A stretch of 6,561 nucleotides of DNA from positions 1-6,561 of the forward strand of contig JAPOZF010000198.1 of the NCBI GenBank assembly GCA_026706165.1, read 5' to 3'. A program made the translations under genes and the position numbers. The notes beneath the pieces are model-generated. The model did not search any database, was not told where the DNA came from, and saw only the letters and a program-made list of their open reading frames with translations. Shown here piece after piece: positions 1 through 6,468 of the stretch (position 1 is the stretch's first letter; each line of letters starts with the position of its first letter). Origin of the DNA: Gemmatimonadota bacterium. GTDB taxonomy: Bacteria; Latescibacterota; UBA2968; UBA8231.

Positions 1-3000
1 GCGGGCTGGCGGCGCCGGGTCCCAGCAGGGTCGCGCTGCTGACGCGCTCGAGCGGCTGACTGTAGGTGCCGGGCGCGAGTCGTACGGTGGCGCCCTTGCT
101 GCTCGCATTCAGGGCTTCCCCAACGGTTCGGAACGGATGCTCCTGCGATCCGTCGCCGCCGACCTGGGCATCGTCGTCGACGTACCAGTGCGTTCCCCCG
201 CCCTTCTCCAACGCCGTCTGCGCTATACGGGCCGCGCGCTCCCCGGCGAGGTCGAGGTCGCCCACCTCGGCGATGGCGATATCCCCTCTTCTGGACTCGA
301 AGACGAGCCTGCCGCCGTCCGGGGACCACCTGGGCCCGATGTGCCCCGCGGTCGAGTCGGTAAGCTGGACGAGGGGGCCTCCCGCAAACGGGATGGCGTA
401 CAGGTTGAACGGACCCTGGTCGCGGGCGGTGAAAGCGATCCAGCGGCCATCGGGGGACCACGCCGGGTTGTAGCTGTTCTGCGCCAGGGAGGCCAGCCGG
501 CGCACCTCGCCGCCGGCCGCGGGAATCGCCCACAACTGGGCATACCCCTCCTCGCCGTGCGCGTTGAAGGCGATCCAGCGGCCGTCCGGGGACCAGTCCG
601 GATCCCAGCCTCTCAGTCCATGCGTATCGAGCTGCCTTCTGTCACCCCCGGCGGCGGAGGCGATCCAGAGCTCATACCCACCTCGCAACCCCGTAACGAC
701 GATCTCGCTGCCGTCGGGGGACCAGCCGGCCGGGAGGGCGTGAGATATGACCGCGTCCTCGTCCCTGGTGATCCGCTCCAGGCTGTTTTCAACGGAGAAG
801 GGGGCCACCGTCCACAGGTTCCAGCGCCCGCCGCGGTCGGAGGCGAAGAGCAGTTTGCCGCCATCGGGAGACCACCTCGGCACGCGGTCGTTCCCCGGGT
901 CTGAGGTGATGCGCACAGGGTCGCCCCCGGAGACCGGTTTGATCCAGATGTCGCGATTGCCGTCATGGTTGGCGCCGTAGGCGATCCACCTGCCGTCCGG
1001 GGACCAGTCGGCGTGCTCCTCGCGCACCGGCAGGGCGGCGAATTCACTGATCGGAACGTCGCTGGCGATGTCGAAGTCGGCCGAGGACCGGTGGGCCGGC
1101 CATGGCCGGGCCGCCCCGGCAGCGCGCAGAAGCCCGACGACGCTGCCGCATTTGTCTCCCCGACCGAGTGCTGCCCGGAGCGCTGTCCTGCCGCTGTCGT
1201 CGAGGGCGTTCACGTCCGCACCTCGCTCCAGCAACAGCCGCGTCGCTTCGGCGATGCACTGGTCGGCTGCCTCGTGCAGCGGTGTGCCTCGACCCCCCCT
1301 TTCCAGCGGAATCGGTTCGTTTACTCCCGCGGGGTCCTTGTCTAGGTCCGCCCCGAGCCGCCCGGTGTGCTCGAGCATGACCAGGTGACCGAGGTGGTAG
1401 CGGCCGCCCGCATTCACCAGCGCCTCGAAGCAGGGGACGTAGGTAGAGGAACCTCCCGCCTGGGAACCTTCGCGCGCCGCGGCGTCGACAGGCGTGATGC
1501 CCGTGGAGCCGGCGCGGTTGGGATCGGCGCCGTGCGCCAGATACAGCTCGACCAGCCGCAGGTCGCCGAAGAAAGCGGCGTACCCCAGCGCCGACTCGCC
1601 GGCGCCGCGGGCCTGACCCCCTTCGGCATTGACGCCGGCCCCGTGCGCGATCAGCAGGCGGGCGATCTCGTACTTCCCGTCGCTGGCGGCTTCGGACATG
1701 CTGACGGCGCGATGCAGGAAGGTGCTTCCCCCGGCATGGGCATCCGGGGACAGGATGCGTGCCGCGGCCAGGCCGGGATTGCGGGCAAGCAGGGTCTCGA
1801 CCGCGGCGACGTCCTCCCCGTTGATCGCCATCACCATGGCCAGCACGTCGGCGACCTCTTCGGCGGTGCGCCGCGGGTACTCCTCTCCGCCGTCGAACGC
1901 AAACCCTTTCATGGCGACGTCGCTCAAGGCGATGGCGCGCAGCGCCGCCTTCTCGCCGGGTCGGGTGTGGTAGCGGATGAAGGGACGCACCGCCAGCCAG
2001 AAGTGGGCTTCACCGGTCACCGTTGTCTTGTTCGAGCCGGCCCCCAGCAGCGTCACGCCGCTGACGGGCTTCACCGGGTGATCGTAGGTTCCCGGCGCCA
2101 GGCGGACGGTATCGCCGTAGCTGGTCGCGTTGAGGCCTTCCTGAATGGTTCGGAACGGCCGCTCCCGCGTGCCGTTCCCCCCCGGTGGGGCGTCGTCGTC
2201 GACGTGGAACTGCGTGCCCAAATCCGCGAACTGCAGGTCGAGGACTTTCTCCTCCCTGTCCCCAAGTGCGGCTGCCGACGGGTGCACCCCGGCTCCCCGG
2301 CCGGAACCCAGTTCGTACGAACCGGGAGGCAGATCGAACCGGTACCGACCCGCCGGGTCGGTTCGAGTCATCGCCACCAACCGGCCACCGGCGGAAACCG
2401 CCAGGTCGACCCCGGCTGCAGCCCGGTCTCCGGCGCGGACCACGCCGCTCAGGCCGGTCGGAGACAGGTCTGCGACGTCGATCCCCCCGAGGGCCCTCAC
2501 GTCGGCGATGTCGGTACCGGAGCCGTCGAAGACGAGCCGCCTGCCGTCGGGGGACCAGCGCGGGCCCGTATGCCTGCCATCCGCGGCGGTCAGTTGCACC
2601 GGAGACCCTCCCGGGAACGGCGCCGCCCACAGCTGGAAGTTCCCCGCCCCTTTCGAACAGAAGGCGATCCAGCGGCCGTCGGGAGACCAGCTGGCGTTGT
2701 AGCTCTTCTGTTGCAGGGAGGTGACCCTTCGCACCGCGCCGCCCAACCTGGGAACCGCCCAGATCTCGCTCCACCCGCCGCGGTCGGAATTGTAGACGAT
2801 CCATTTTCCGTCGGGAGACCAGTCGGGGTCCGAACCGTAGTACCCATCCGGGAGGAGCCTGCGTTTCTCACCGCCGCCGGCAGGGATGACCCAGAGCTCG
2901 CGGTTCCTCCGCTGGGAGGCGAAAACGATCTCGCTGCCGTCCGGCGACCAGCCGGCCGGCAGCGCATGCGGTGGTACGAGGTCGTCTTCATCGGCGGTGA

Positions 3001-3535
3001 TCCGCACCGGGTTCCCCTGCAGCCGGAACGGCTCGATGGTCCACAGATTCCAGGCGCCGCTGCGGTTGGAGGCGAAGAGCAGTTTCCGACCGTCCGGAGA
3101 CCATCTCGGGACCCGGTCCCACGCCGGATCGGTGGTCAGGCGGATGCGCTCTCCGCCGGCGGCCGGTTCGATCCAGATGTCGTAGTTGCCGCCTTGCATG
3201 ACGCCGCAGGCGATCCACTTGCCGTCCGGCGACCAGTCCGCGTGGAACGTGTGTTCTCCGGGACGCCCGGAGAACTCGCTGACGGCGACACCGGACAGGA
3301 GAACGGGGCGTCCCTCGTCATCCGGAGCACCGGTCGAGAGCTCGGTGCCGGAAGCCGGAGTCAGGGCGGCGGCGGCCGGGAACAGCAGCATGGCCGCGAC
3401 GCTTCGCCGCAACAGGTTGCAACATCCTGAAACCCGGGGTCCACCCACCCGGTCATGAGGGTAAGGGCCGGTCGGCAGAACGGTCAGCTTGATGGCCGGC
3501 CGCTCCGCCGTCGTCGATCCCGGAATGATGTTCAT
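1..3535 (-). CDS. Giant exported PD40-propeller / DUF1565 / ankyrin protein with a duplicated module (3' end outside window)
   Basis: The frame is open from ATG 3535 to the left edge. I read every codon and found no stop; 1,178 residues are visible. A hydrophobic, signal-peptide-like stretch lies at residues 45-61. Propeller I has six WSPDG repeats (W101, 145, 196, 239, 283, 327). A carboxypeptidase-regulatory-like domain (about 357-412, ending LPPGSYEL) and a DUF1565-like domain (about 441-510, with HVDDDA, PFRTI, LAPGTY) follow. Ankyrin-like repeats occupy about 560-806 (LLIAHGAGVN, YLAHGADPN, TPLHEAA, LLLERGADVN). Propeller II (W844, 888, 938, 981, 1026, 1070) and a second DUF1565-like domain (from about 1115) run to the edge. 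PD40 repeats are known from TolB and related periplasmic propellers, and ankyrin repeats bind proteins; the actual function is unknown. A strong AAGGAG site favours the ATG at 3535, although this leaves a 42-residue stretch before the signal core. A TTG at 3412 would give a more typical signal peptide. The gene probably shares an mRNA with the YVTN lipoprotein gene 92 bases upstream. Confidence 0.88.
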   Translation of the reverse strand, partial: MNIIPGSTTAERPAIKLTVLPTGPYPHDRVGGPRVSGCCNLLRRSVAAMLLFPAAAALTPASGTELSTGAPDDEGRPVLLSGVAVSEFSGRPGEHTFHADWSPDGKWIACGVMQGGNYDIWIEPAAGGERIRLTTDPAWDRVPRWSPDGRKLLFASNRSGAWNLWTIEPFRLQGNPVRITADEDDLVPPHALPAGWSPDGSEIVFASQRRNRELWVIPAGGGEKRRLLPDGYYGSDPDWSPDGKWIVYNSDRGGWSEIWAVPRLGGAVRRVTSLQQKSYNASWSPDGRWIAFCSKGAGNFQLWAAPFPGGSPVQLTAADGRHTGPRWSPDGRRLVFDGSGTDIADVRALGGIDVADLSPTGLSGVVRAGDRAAAGVDLAVSAGGRLVAMTRTDPAGRYRFDLPPGSYELGSGRGAGVHPSAAALGDREEKVLDLQFADLGTQFHVDDDAPPGGNGTRERPFRTIQEGLNATSYGDTVRLAPGTYDHPVKPVSGVTLLGAGSNKTTVTGEAHFWLAVRPFIRYHTRPGEKAALRAIALSDVAMKGFAFDGGEEYPRRTAEEVADVLAMVMAINGEDVAAVETLLARNPGLAAARILSPDAHAGGSTFLHRAVSMSEAASDGKYEIARLLIAHGAGVNAEGGQARGAGESALGYAAFFGDLRLVELYLAHGADPNRAGSTGITPVDAAAREGSQAGGSSTYVPCFEALVNAGGRYHLGHLVMLEHTGRLGADLDKDPAGVNEPIPLERGGRGTPLHEAADQCIAEATRLLLERGADVNALDDSGRTALRAALGRGDKCGSVVGLLRAAGAARPWPAHRSSADFDIASDVPISEFAALPVREEHADWSPDGRWIAYGANHDGNRDIWIKPVSGGDPVRITSDPGNDRVPRWSPDGGKLLFASDRGGRWNLWTVAPFSVENSLERITRDEDAVISHALPAGWSPDGSEIVVTGLRGGYELWIASAAGGDRRQLDTHGLRGWDPDWSPDGRWIAFNAHGEEGYAQLWAIPAAGGEVRRLASLAQNSYNPAWSPDGRWIAFTARDQGPFNLYAIPFAGGPLVQLTDSTAGHIGPRWSPDGGRLVFESRRGDIAIAEVGDLDLAGERAARIAQTALEKGGGTHWYVDDDAQVGGDGSQEHPFRTVGEALNASSKGATVRLAPGTYSQPLERVSSATLLGPGAASP
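2..193 (-). repeat. DUF1565-like domain, copy II (runs off window)
   Basis: Residues about 1115-1178 match copy I motif by motif at an offset of 674 residues, whereas the propellers are offset by 743. The 69-residue difference equals the region around the carboxypeptidase-regulatory-like domain, which is absent here. In its place is a linker of about 30 residues containing RIAQTALEKGGG. The domain continues beyond the left edge. Confidence 0.7.
290..1057 (-). repeat. Second copy of the six-blade PD40 propeller (internal duplication, copy II)
   Basis: This segment encodes residues about 827-1082 and repeats copy I (residues about 84-339). Copy I begins VAVSEF and copy II VPISEF. The first and last WSPDG tryptophans of the two copies are both exactly 743 residues apart (101 to 844, 327 to 1070). 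Spacings between successive tryptophans are 44, 51, 43, 44, 44 in copy I and 44, 50, 43, 45, 44 in copy II. A hand count over blades one and two gave 49 identities in 72 positions. Blade-specific signatures such as DRVPRWSPDG, HALPAGWSPDGSEIV and GPRWSPDG occur in the same order. A whole propeller was therefore duplicated, not single blades amplified. Confidence 0.85.
2006..2215 (-). repeat. DUF1565-like domain, copy I
   Basis: Residues about 441-510 read HVDDDAPPGGNGT, RPFRTIQEGLNA, GDTVRLAPGTY, then VSGVTLLGAGSN. This is the usual DUF1565 layout: a short strand with acidic residues, a PF-T-I helix start and a PGTY turn. In known proteins DUF1565 normally caps a right-handed beta-helix. Here the helix seems to stop after a turn or two and ankyrin repeats follow. 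The same block recurs at the left edge (positions 2-193) with HWYVDDDA, HPFRTVGEALNA, VRLAPGTY and VSSATLLGPG. Confidence 0.7.
2522..3286 (-). repeat. First copy of the six-blade PD40 propeller (internal duplication, copy I)
   Basis: This segment encodes residues about 84-338 and holds the six WSPDG repeats of propeller I. It is the partner of the copy at 290-1057. Each repeat follows the PD40 pattern: WSPDG, then a basic or small residue, an aliphatic strand, and a closing element such as LWAAPFPGG followed by VQLT. Confidence 0.85.
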
Positions 3536-3540
3536 CCCTT

Positions 3541-3546
3541 CTCCTT
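3541..3546 (-). promoter_or_regulatory. Strong Shine-Dalgarno site for the giant propeller/ankyrin gene
   Basis: On the minus strand AAGGAG stands five bases before the ATG at 3535, a near-ideal ribosome-binding site. It decides the start in favour of 3535. The same frame stays open further upstream, back into the YVTN gene, so frame openness alone cannot fix the start. The internal candidates at 3412 (TTG) and 3391 (ATG) lack a comparable site. Confidence 0.7.
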
Positions 3547-3627
3547 CGTATTTCCCGTCTCGGCGTTCCCGCCTCAGGTTCTCCAGTTCCTCGATGATCA
3601 ATCCGTACAGACAGGCGTTCCTGCTCC

Positions 3628-4794
3628 TCAAGGCTCCTGCGGCTGCCGGTCGATCACCGAAATCGTGCGGTCGGAGTTGGCGACGTAGACGAAACGCCCG
3701 TCGGGACTGACCAGGGCGATTGCGGGCGAGCTGCCGACCGGAATGGTGGCGGCAACCTCGCGCGTCTCCAGGTCGATGGCGGACACGGTTTCGTCGATCA
3801 GGTTGGCGACGTAGAGAGTCCCGCCGCCGGGCGTCATCCCCACGGTCCCCGGAAAGCGGCCCGCGGGAATTGTCTCCCTCACGGCGGCTGCAGGAACGTC
3901 CCATACGGAAACGTAGTCGCTGTCGGGCAGGGCCGCGTACACGAGGTCGCTGTCCGGGCTCACCGCGAACGAGGGATAGGGGCCGAGGGGGACGGCGAGA
4001 TCGGCGGCGACCTCGAGCGACGCAGTGTCGACGACGATGAGGGCGCCGGCCCCGGCGTACCCGACGAACAGGCGGCTGCCGTCGCGCGAGGCGCGGGCGG
4101 CGGCGTACCCCGACTGGGCAAGACCGGTGCCCACCACCTTCGTCACCTCCCGCGCGGTGAGATCGACTACCGCGATTTTCGAGCTGTCCCAGCCGATGGC
4201 GAATCCCCGCCGGCTTGCCGGGGGGACGAGCATTCCCAGCGGCCGCAGCCGGTCCGGGATCGGGATGGCGCCGACGAACTCGTTGCTCGAGGTGCTGATC
4301 ACCGATATGTCCTCGGCGTTGCCGCCGCTGCCGCCGATGTTGGCGACGTAGGCGAACCTGCCGTCCGGCGAGATCGAGATCCAGCCCGGTCCGCGGCCCA
4401 CCGGAATCACCCTCGATACCTGGTTGCCGGAGGTGCTTATGGCGATTATCTCGTCGGTCTGGTTCTGGTTGACGTAGAGCGAGCGGCCGTCGGGCGTAAT
4501 CGCCAGGTCGCAGTCGAGGAACCCGGTACCCGTGGTCCCTGTCTCCCCCAGGTCGATGGTTTCGACGACCTCGTGCGAGCGCCCGTCCACGACCGAAACG
4601 AAGTGGCCGTAACAGTTCATCACGTAGAGGGTCCCGCTGTCCGGGGTCATGATCCCCTCGGAGAACTCCAGCGGGATCGAAGCGACCACCCGGCCGGCCC
4701 CATACTCCGGGCTGGCAACCGGGGAGCGCCCCTCGTCACACCCCCACGCCAGCAGTGCGAGCCCGAATACCCGTCGCGAAAGTTTATTCCCCAT
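3628..4794 (-). CDS. YVTN/YncE-type beta-propeller lipoprotein with Tat-like signal
   Basis: A complete 388-residue protein. The N-terminus holds an SRRVFGL motif that fits the twin-arginine consensus, a short hydrophobic run, and LLAWGC, where C19 is a probable lipidation site. The Trp at position -2 is unusual for a lipobox. The mature protein is all beta-propeller with YVTN-type repeats such as PDSGTLYVMN, PDGRSLYVNQ, PDGRFAYVAN, GGGTLYVAN and PDGRFVYVAN. I count eight repeats between about residues 43 and 383. The last lacks its outer strand, which VVASIPL near residues 36-42 could supply. C61 and C95 are the only other cysteines and could form a disulfide. The frame stays open far upstream, but that part lies antisense to the sialidase-like gene, so I start at the ATG of the signal peptide. 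No clear Shine-Dalgarno site precedes it. Such propellers often bind partners or redox factors; the ligand here is unknown. Confidence 0.87.
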   Translation of the reverse strand: MGNKLSRRVFGLALLAWGCDEGRSPVASPEYGAGRVVASIPLEFSEGIMTPDSGTLYVMNCYGHFVSVVDGRSHEVVETIDLGETGTTGTGFLDCDLAITPDGRSLYVNQNQTDEIIAISTSGNQVSRVIPVGRGPGWISISPDGRFAYVANIGGSGGNAEDISVISTSSNEFVGAIPIPDRLRPLGMLVPPASRRGFAIGWDSSKIAVVDLTAREVTKVVGTGLAQSGYAAARASRDGSRLFVGYAGAGALIVVDTASLEVAADLAVPLGPYPSFAVSPDSDLVYAALPDSDYVSVWDVPAAAVRETIPAGRFPGTVGMTPGGGTLYVANLIDETVSAIDLETREVAATIPVGSSPAIALVSPDGRFVYVANSDRTISVIDRQPQEP

Positions 4795-4824
4795 GATCAG
4801 CAAAGGTAAGCCGGGAAGCCCGTC

Positions 4825-6051
4825 ATGAGCCTGCAAGCAGAGGCCGGGCGCAGCCGGCCGGATTTCACCCTGTTCGTTCCCCCTGAGGGGGAGTCCGGCG
4901 TCGAGCGGAACAACATGCACCTCGTCGTCACCCCCCTGCCGGACGGGGTCTTCCTGGCGACCTGGACCCAGGCGAGCGAGCCCCACGGCCCGGACCAGCG
5001 CGTGGTGGTGGCGCGCTCCCGCGACCGCGGCCGCACCTGGAGCGCCCCCGAGGTGATCGACGGGCCCGAGCCGGGCACCGAAAACATCGCCAGCTGGTCG
5101 ATGCTCGTGCCGGTTCCCGGCGGCAGGGTCTACTGTCTCTACCACAAGAACACCGGCGTCGTCGACTACGACCGCGCCATGACCGGGGTGCTGGCCTGGC
5201 GCTGCTCCGGGGACGGCGGCCGCACCTGGGGGGAGCGCTTCCAAGCACCGATCGGGCGCGGGGCCGTCGACCACAGCGACTCCTCGGTCCCGGGCAACTG
5301 GGTTACGGCGGGCTGGCAGCATCCCATCGCCGCCGGCAGCGGCCTGATCCTCCCCATCACCCGCTGGGCGAGCCGCGAGCATCGCTTCCGGGAAGGGTTC
5401 GCCGACCAGCACCACGAGGGCTGGTTCCTGCGCTTCGACAACATCCTCGAGGAAGCGGATCCCTCGCGGCTGTCGATCACCACCCTGCCCCGGGGGGACC
5501 GCGGCATCCGCATACCGTCCCCTTCCGACCCGGAGGTCAGCGCCGCCATGGAGCCGGCGGTGCAACTCCTGTCCGACGGCCGTCTCGTCTGCCCGCTGCG
5601 CACTGTGACCGGCTCGGTCCATTACTCCCTGTCGGCGGATCTCGCCGAATCCTGGAGCGAGCCGCAGCCCCTCTGCTTCCAGCCAGGGGGCAGGCCGGTG
5701 CCGCATCCGAACGCCCCGGTCGGCTTCCACCGGATGGGGGACGGCCGCTTCCTGCTGCTGTTCCACAACAACGACGGCACCGCCAACGGCTGCAGCGGTC
5801 CGCTCGACTGGAAGGCGCGGCGGCCGGTTTACGCCAGCGTCGGCAGCGAGATCGACAATCCCGGCGGACAGCCCCTGGCCTTCACGGAACCCGGTTTCTT
5901 CTACGACAACGGCGGCCCCGAGCGGCCTCATGCCGGGTCGCTGGCGCTCTACGGAACCTTCTTCGAGCACGACGGCGTCCGCTACTGGTGGTACCCGGAC
6001 GCCATGCGCTTCCTGCTCGGGCGCGTGGTGCAGGACGAGCTTGTGGCTTGA
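4825..6051 (+). CDS. Asp-box (BNR) sialidase-like glycoside hydrolase family protein
   Basis: A complete 408-residue protein with the layout of the sialidase/neuraminidase superfamily, a six-blade propeller that typically hydrolyses terminal sugars. Two clear Asp-boxes are visible, SRDRGRTW (65-72) and SGDGGRTW (128-135), plus a degenerate third, SADLAESW (270-277). Between them AMEPAVQLLSDGRL and CPLRT (241-260) resemble the conserved Glu and Arg strands of the family. The N-terminal RIP motif of true sialidases is not seen before the first Asp-box; the only RIP is at 229-231, in the wrong place. Sialic acid specificity is therefore doubtful. No signal peptide or membrane segment is visible, so the protein is probably cytoplasmic unless the start is wrong. 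The only ribosome-binding candidate is a weak GGGAAG. The gene diverges from the YVTN lipoprotein gene with 30 bases between starts. Confidence 0.85.
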   Translation: MSLQAEAGRSRPDFTLFVPPEGESGVERNNMHLVVTPLPDGVFLATWTQASEPHGPDQRVVVARSRDRGRTWSAPEVIDGPEPGTENIASWSMLVPVPGGRVYCLYHKNTGVVDYDRAMTGVLAWRCSGDGGRTWGERFQAPIGRGAVDHSDSSVPGNWVTAGWQHPIAAGSGLILPITRWASREHRFREGFADQHHEGWFLRFDNILEEADPSRLSITTLPRGDRGIRIPSPSDPEVSAAMEPAVQLLSDGRLVCPLRTVTGSVHYSLSADLAESWSEPQPLCFQPGGRPVPHPNAPVGFHRMGDGRFLLLFHNNDGTANGCSGPLDWKARRPVYASVGSEIDNPGGQPLAFTEPGFFYDNGGPERPHAGSLALYGTFFEHDGVRYWWYPDAMRFLLGRVVQDELVA

Positions 6052-6119
6052 GGCGTCTCCCGGGAACCTTCGTCGATTCGTCCCTTCAGGTTAAGCCGGA
6101 ATGGTACTGAGATTCAGTC

Positions 6120-6140
6120 TTCGGGCACCCGGGATTTTTT
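6120..6140 (+). terminator. Weak rho-independent terminator candidate after the sialidase-like gene
   Basis: A GC-rich segment able to pair CGG with CCG around a GCAC loop, extended by two T-G wobbles, is followed almost at once by six T residues (6135-6140). It starts 69 bases past the stop codon, a sensible place. The stem is short, so this is tentative. A separate perfect 5-bp inverted repeat (ACTGA/TCAGT) lies just upstream. Confidence 0.3.
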
Positions 6141-6438
6141 AGTGCAAGCTTACCCATCTGGGGCGGGCTGTTAAAGAGTCTTCAGCTCCGGATTGGCCAA
6201 ACGCGTTACCCTCGCCGGACATGCGGGGCCATTTCCAGGACAGTGAAATATCTCGAACAAAGCGGCCAGATTTTGTCCCCCGGTACTTTATTCCTGTCCC
6301 TTCCTGTCATTGCTGCCTTTCTTCAATTTTCCGCATTCAAGCGCAGGTCAGGCATTGAACCCTTTCGATGAGAAGCACGCTGATGGTGTCGGGTATGGGG
6401 CGGCCTGATGGTCAGGGTGGCTGAATGCAAAAATGAGT

Positions 6439-6468
6439 TTGACTTGCCGTAGGCATCCTGACTAGGAT
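6439..6468 (+). promoter_or_regulatory. Sigma-70-type promoter for the gene at 6515
   Basis: TTGACT (6439-6444, five of six matches to the -35 consensus) is followed after 18 bases by TAGGAT (6463-6468, four of six matches to the -10 consensus). Transcription would start near 6475, leaving a leader of about 40 bases before the ATG at 6515. The -10 box lies inside a short inverted repeat, ATCCT-GACT-AGGAT (6455-6468). Confidence 0.5.

Noticed and set aside
2010..2804. 264-codon minus-strand frame overlapping propeller I and the DUF1565-like domain
   Set aside because: It lies in a different register from the motif-bearing frame, has arginine/glycine-rich composition and no recognisable domain.
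290..3286. CRISPR or short DNA repeat array suggested by the regularly spaced ggcgatcca...ccgtc motif
   Set aside because: The spacing (about 130-150 bases) and variation match degenerate codons for WSPDG blades of a propeller, not a repeat-spacer array.
3413..3424. Cys-Cys pair (residues 38-39) as a lipobox in the giant protein
   Set aside because: The hydrophobic segment lies after the cysteines, not before them, so they cannot be a lipobox.
1367..3430. 687-codon open frame on the plus strand
   Set aside because: It is the exact in-register antisense of the PD40/ankyrin gene. Its recurring GDPAAVGRP-like motif is simply WSPDGRWIA read from the other strand. It stays open because TTA, CTA and TCA are absent from the sense gene's antisense positions in GC-rich DNA. 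The shorter plus frames at 137-904 and 965-1345 are in the same register.
3562..3573. GGCG-GGAA-CGCC hairpin between the YVTN and giant genes as a terminator
   Set aside because: The stem is four base pairs with no following T run; it does not argue against cotranscription.
4795..5970. Upstream extension of the YVTN frame on the minus strand to an ATG at 5970
   Set aside because: The extra 390 or so residues are low-complexity, rich in Gly, Ala, Arg and Pro, and lie antisense to the sialidase-like gene, whose Asp-boxes and family pattern show it is real. The signal peptide at 4794 marks the true start.
6221..6358. 45-codon plus-strand frame in the intergenic region
   Set aside because: No ribosome-binding site, cysteine/arginine-rich with no motif, and it overlaps the repeat-bearing patch.
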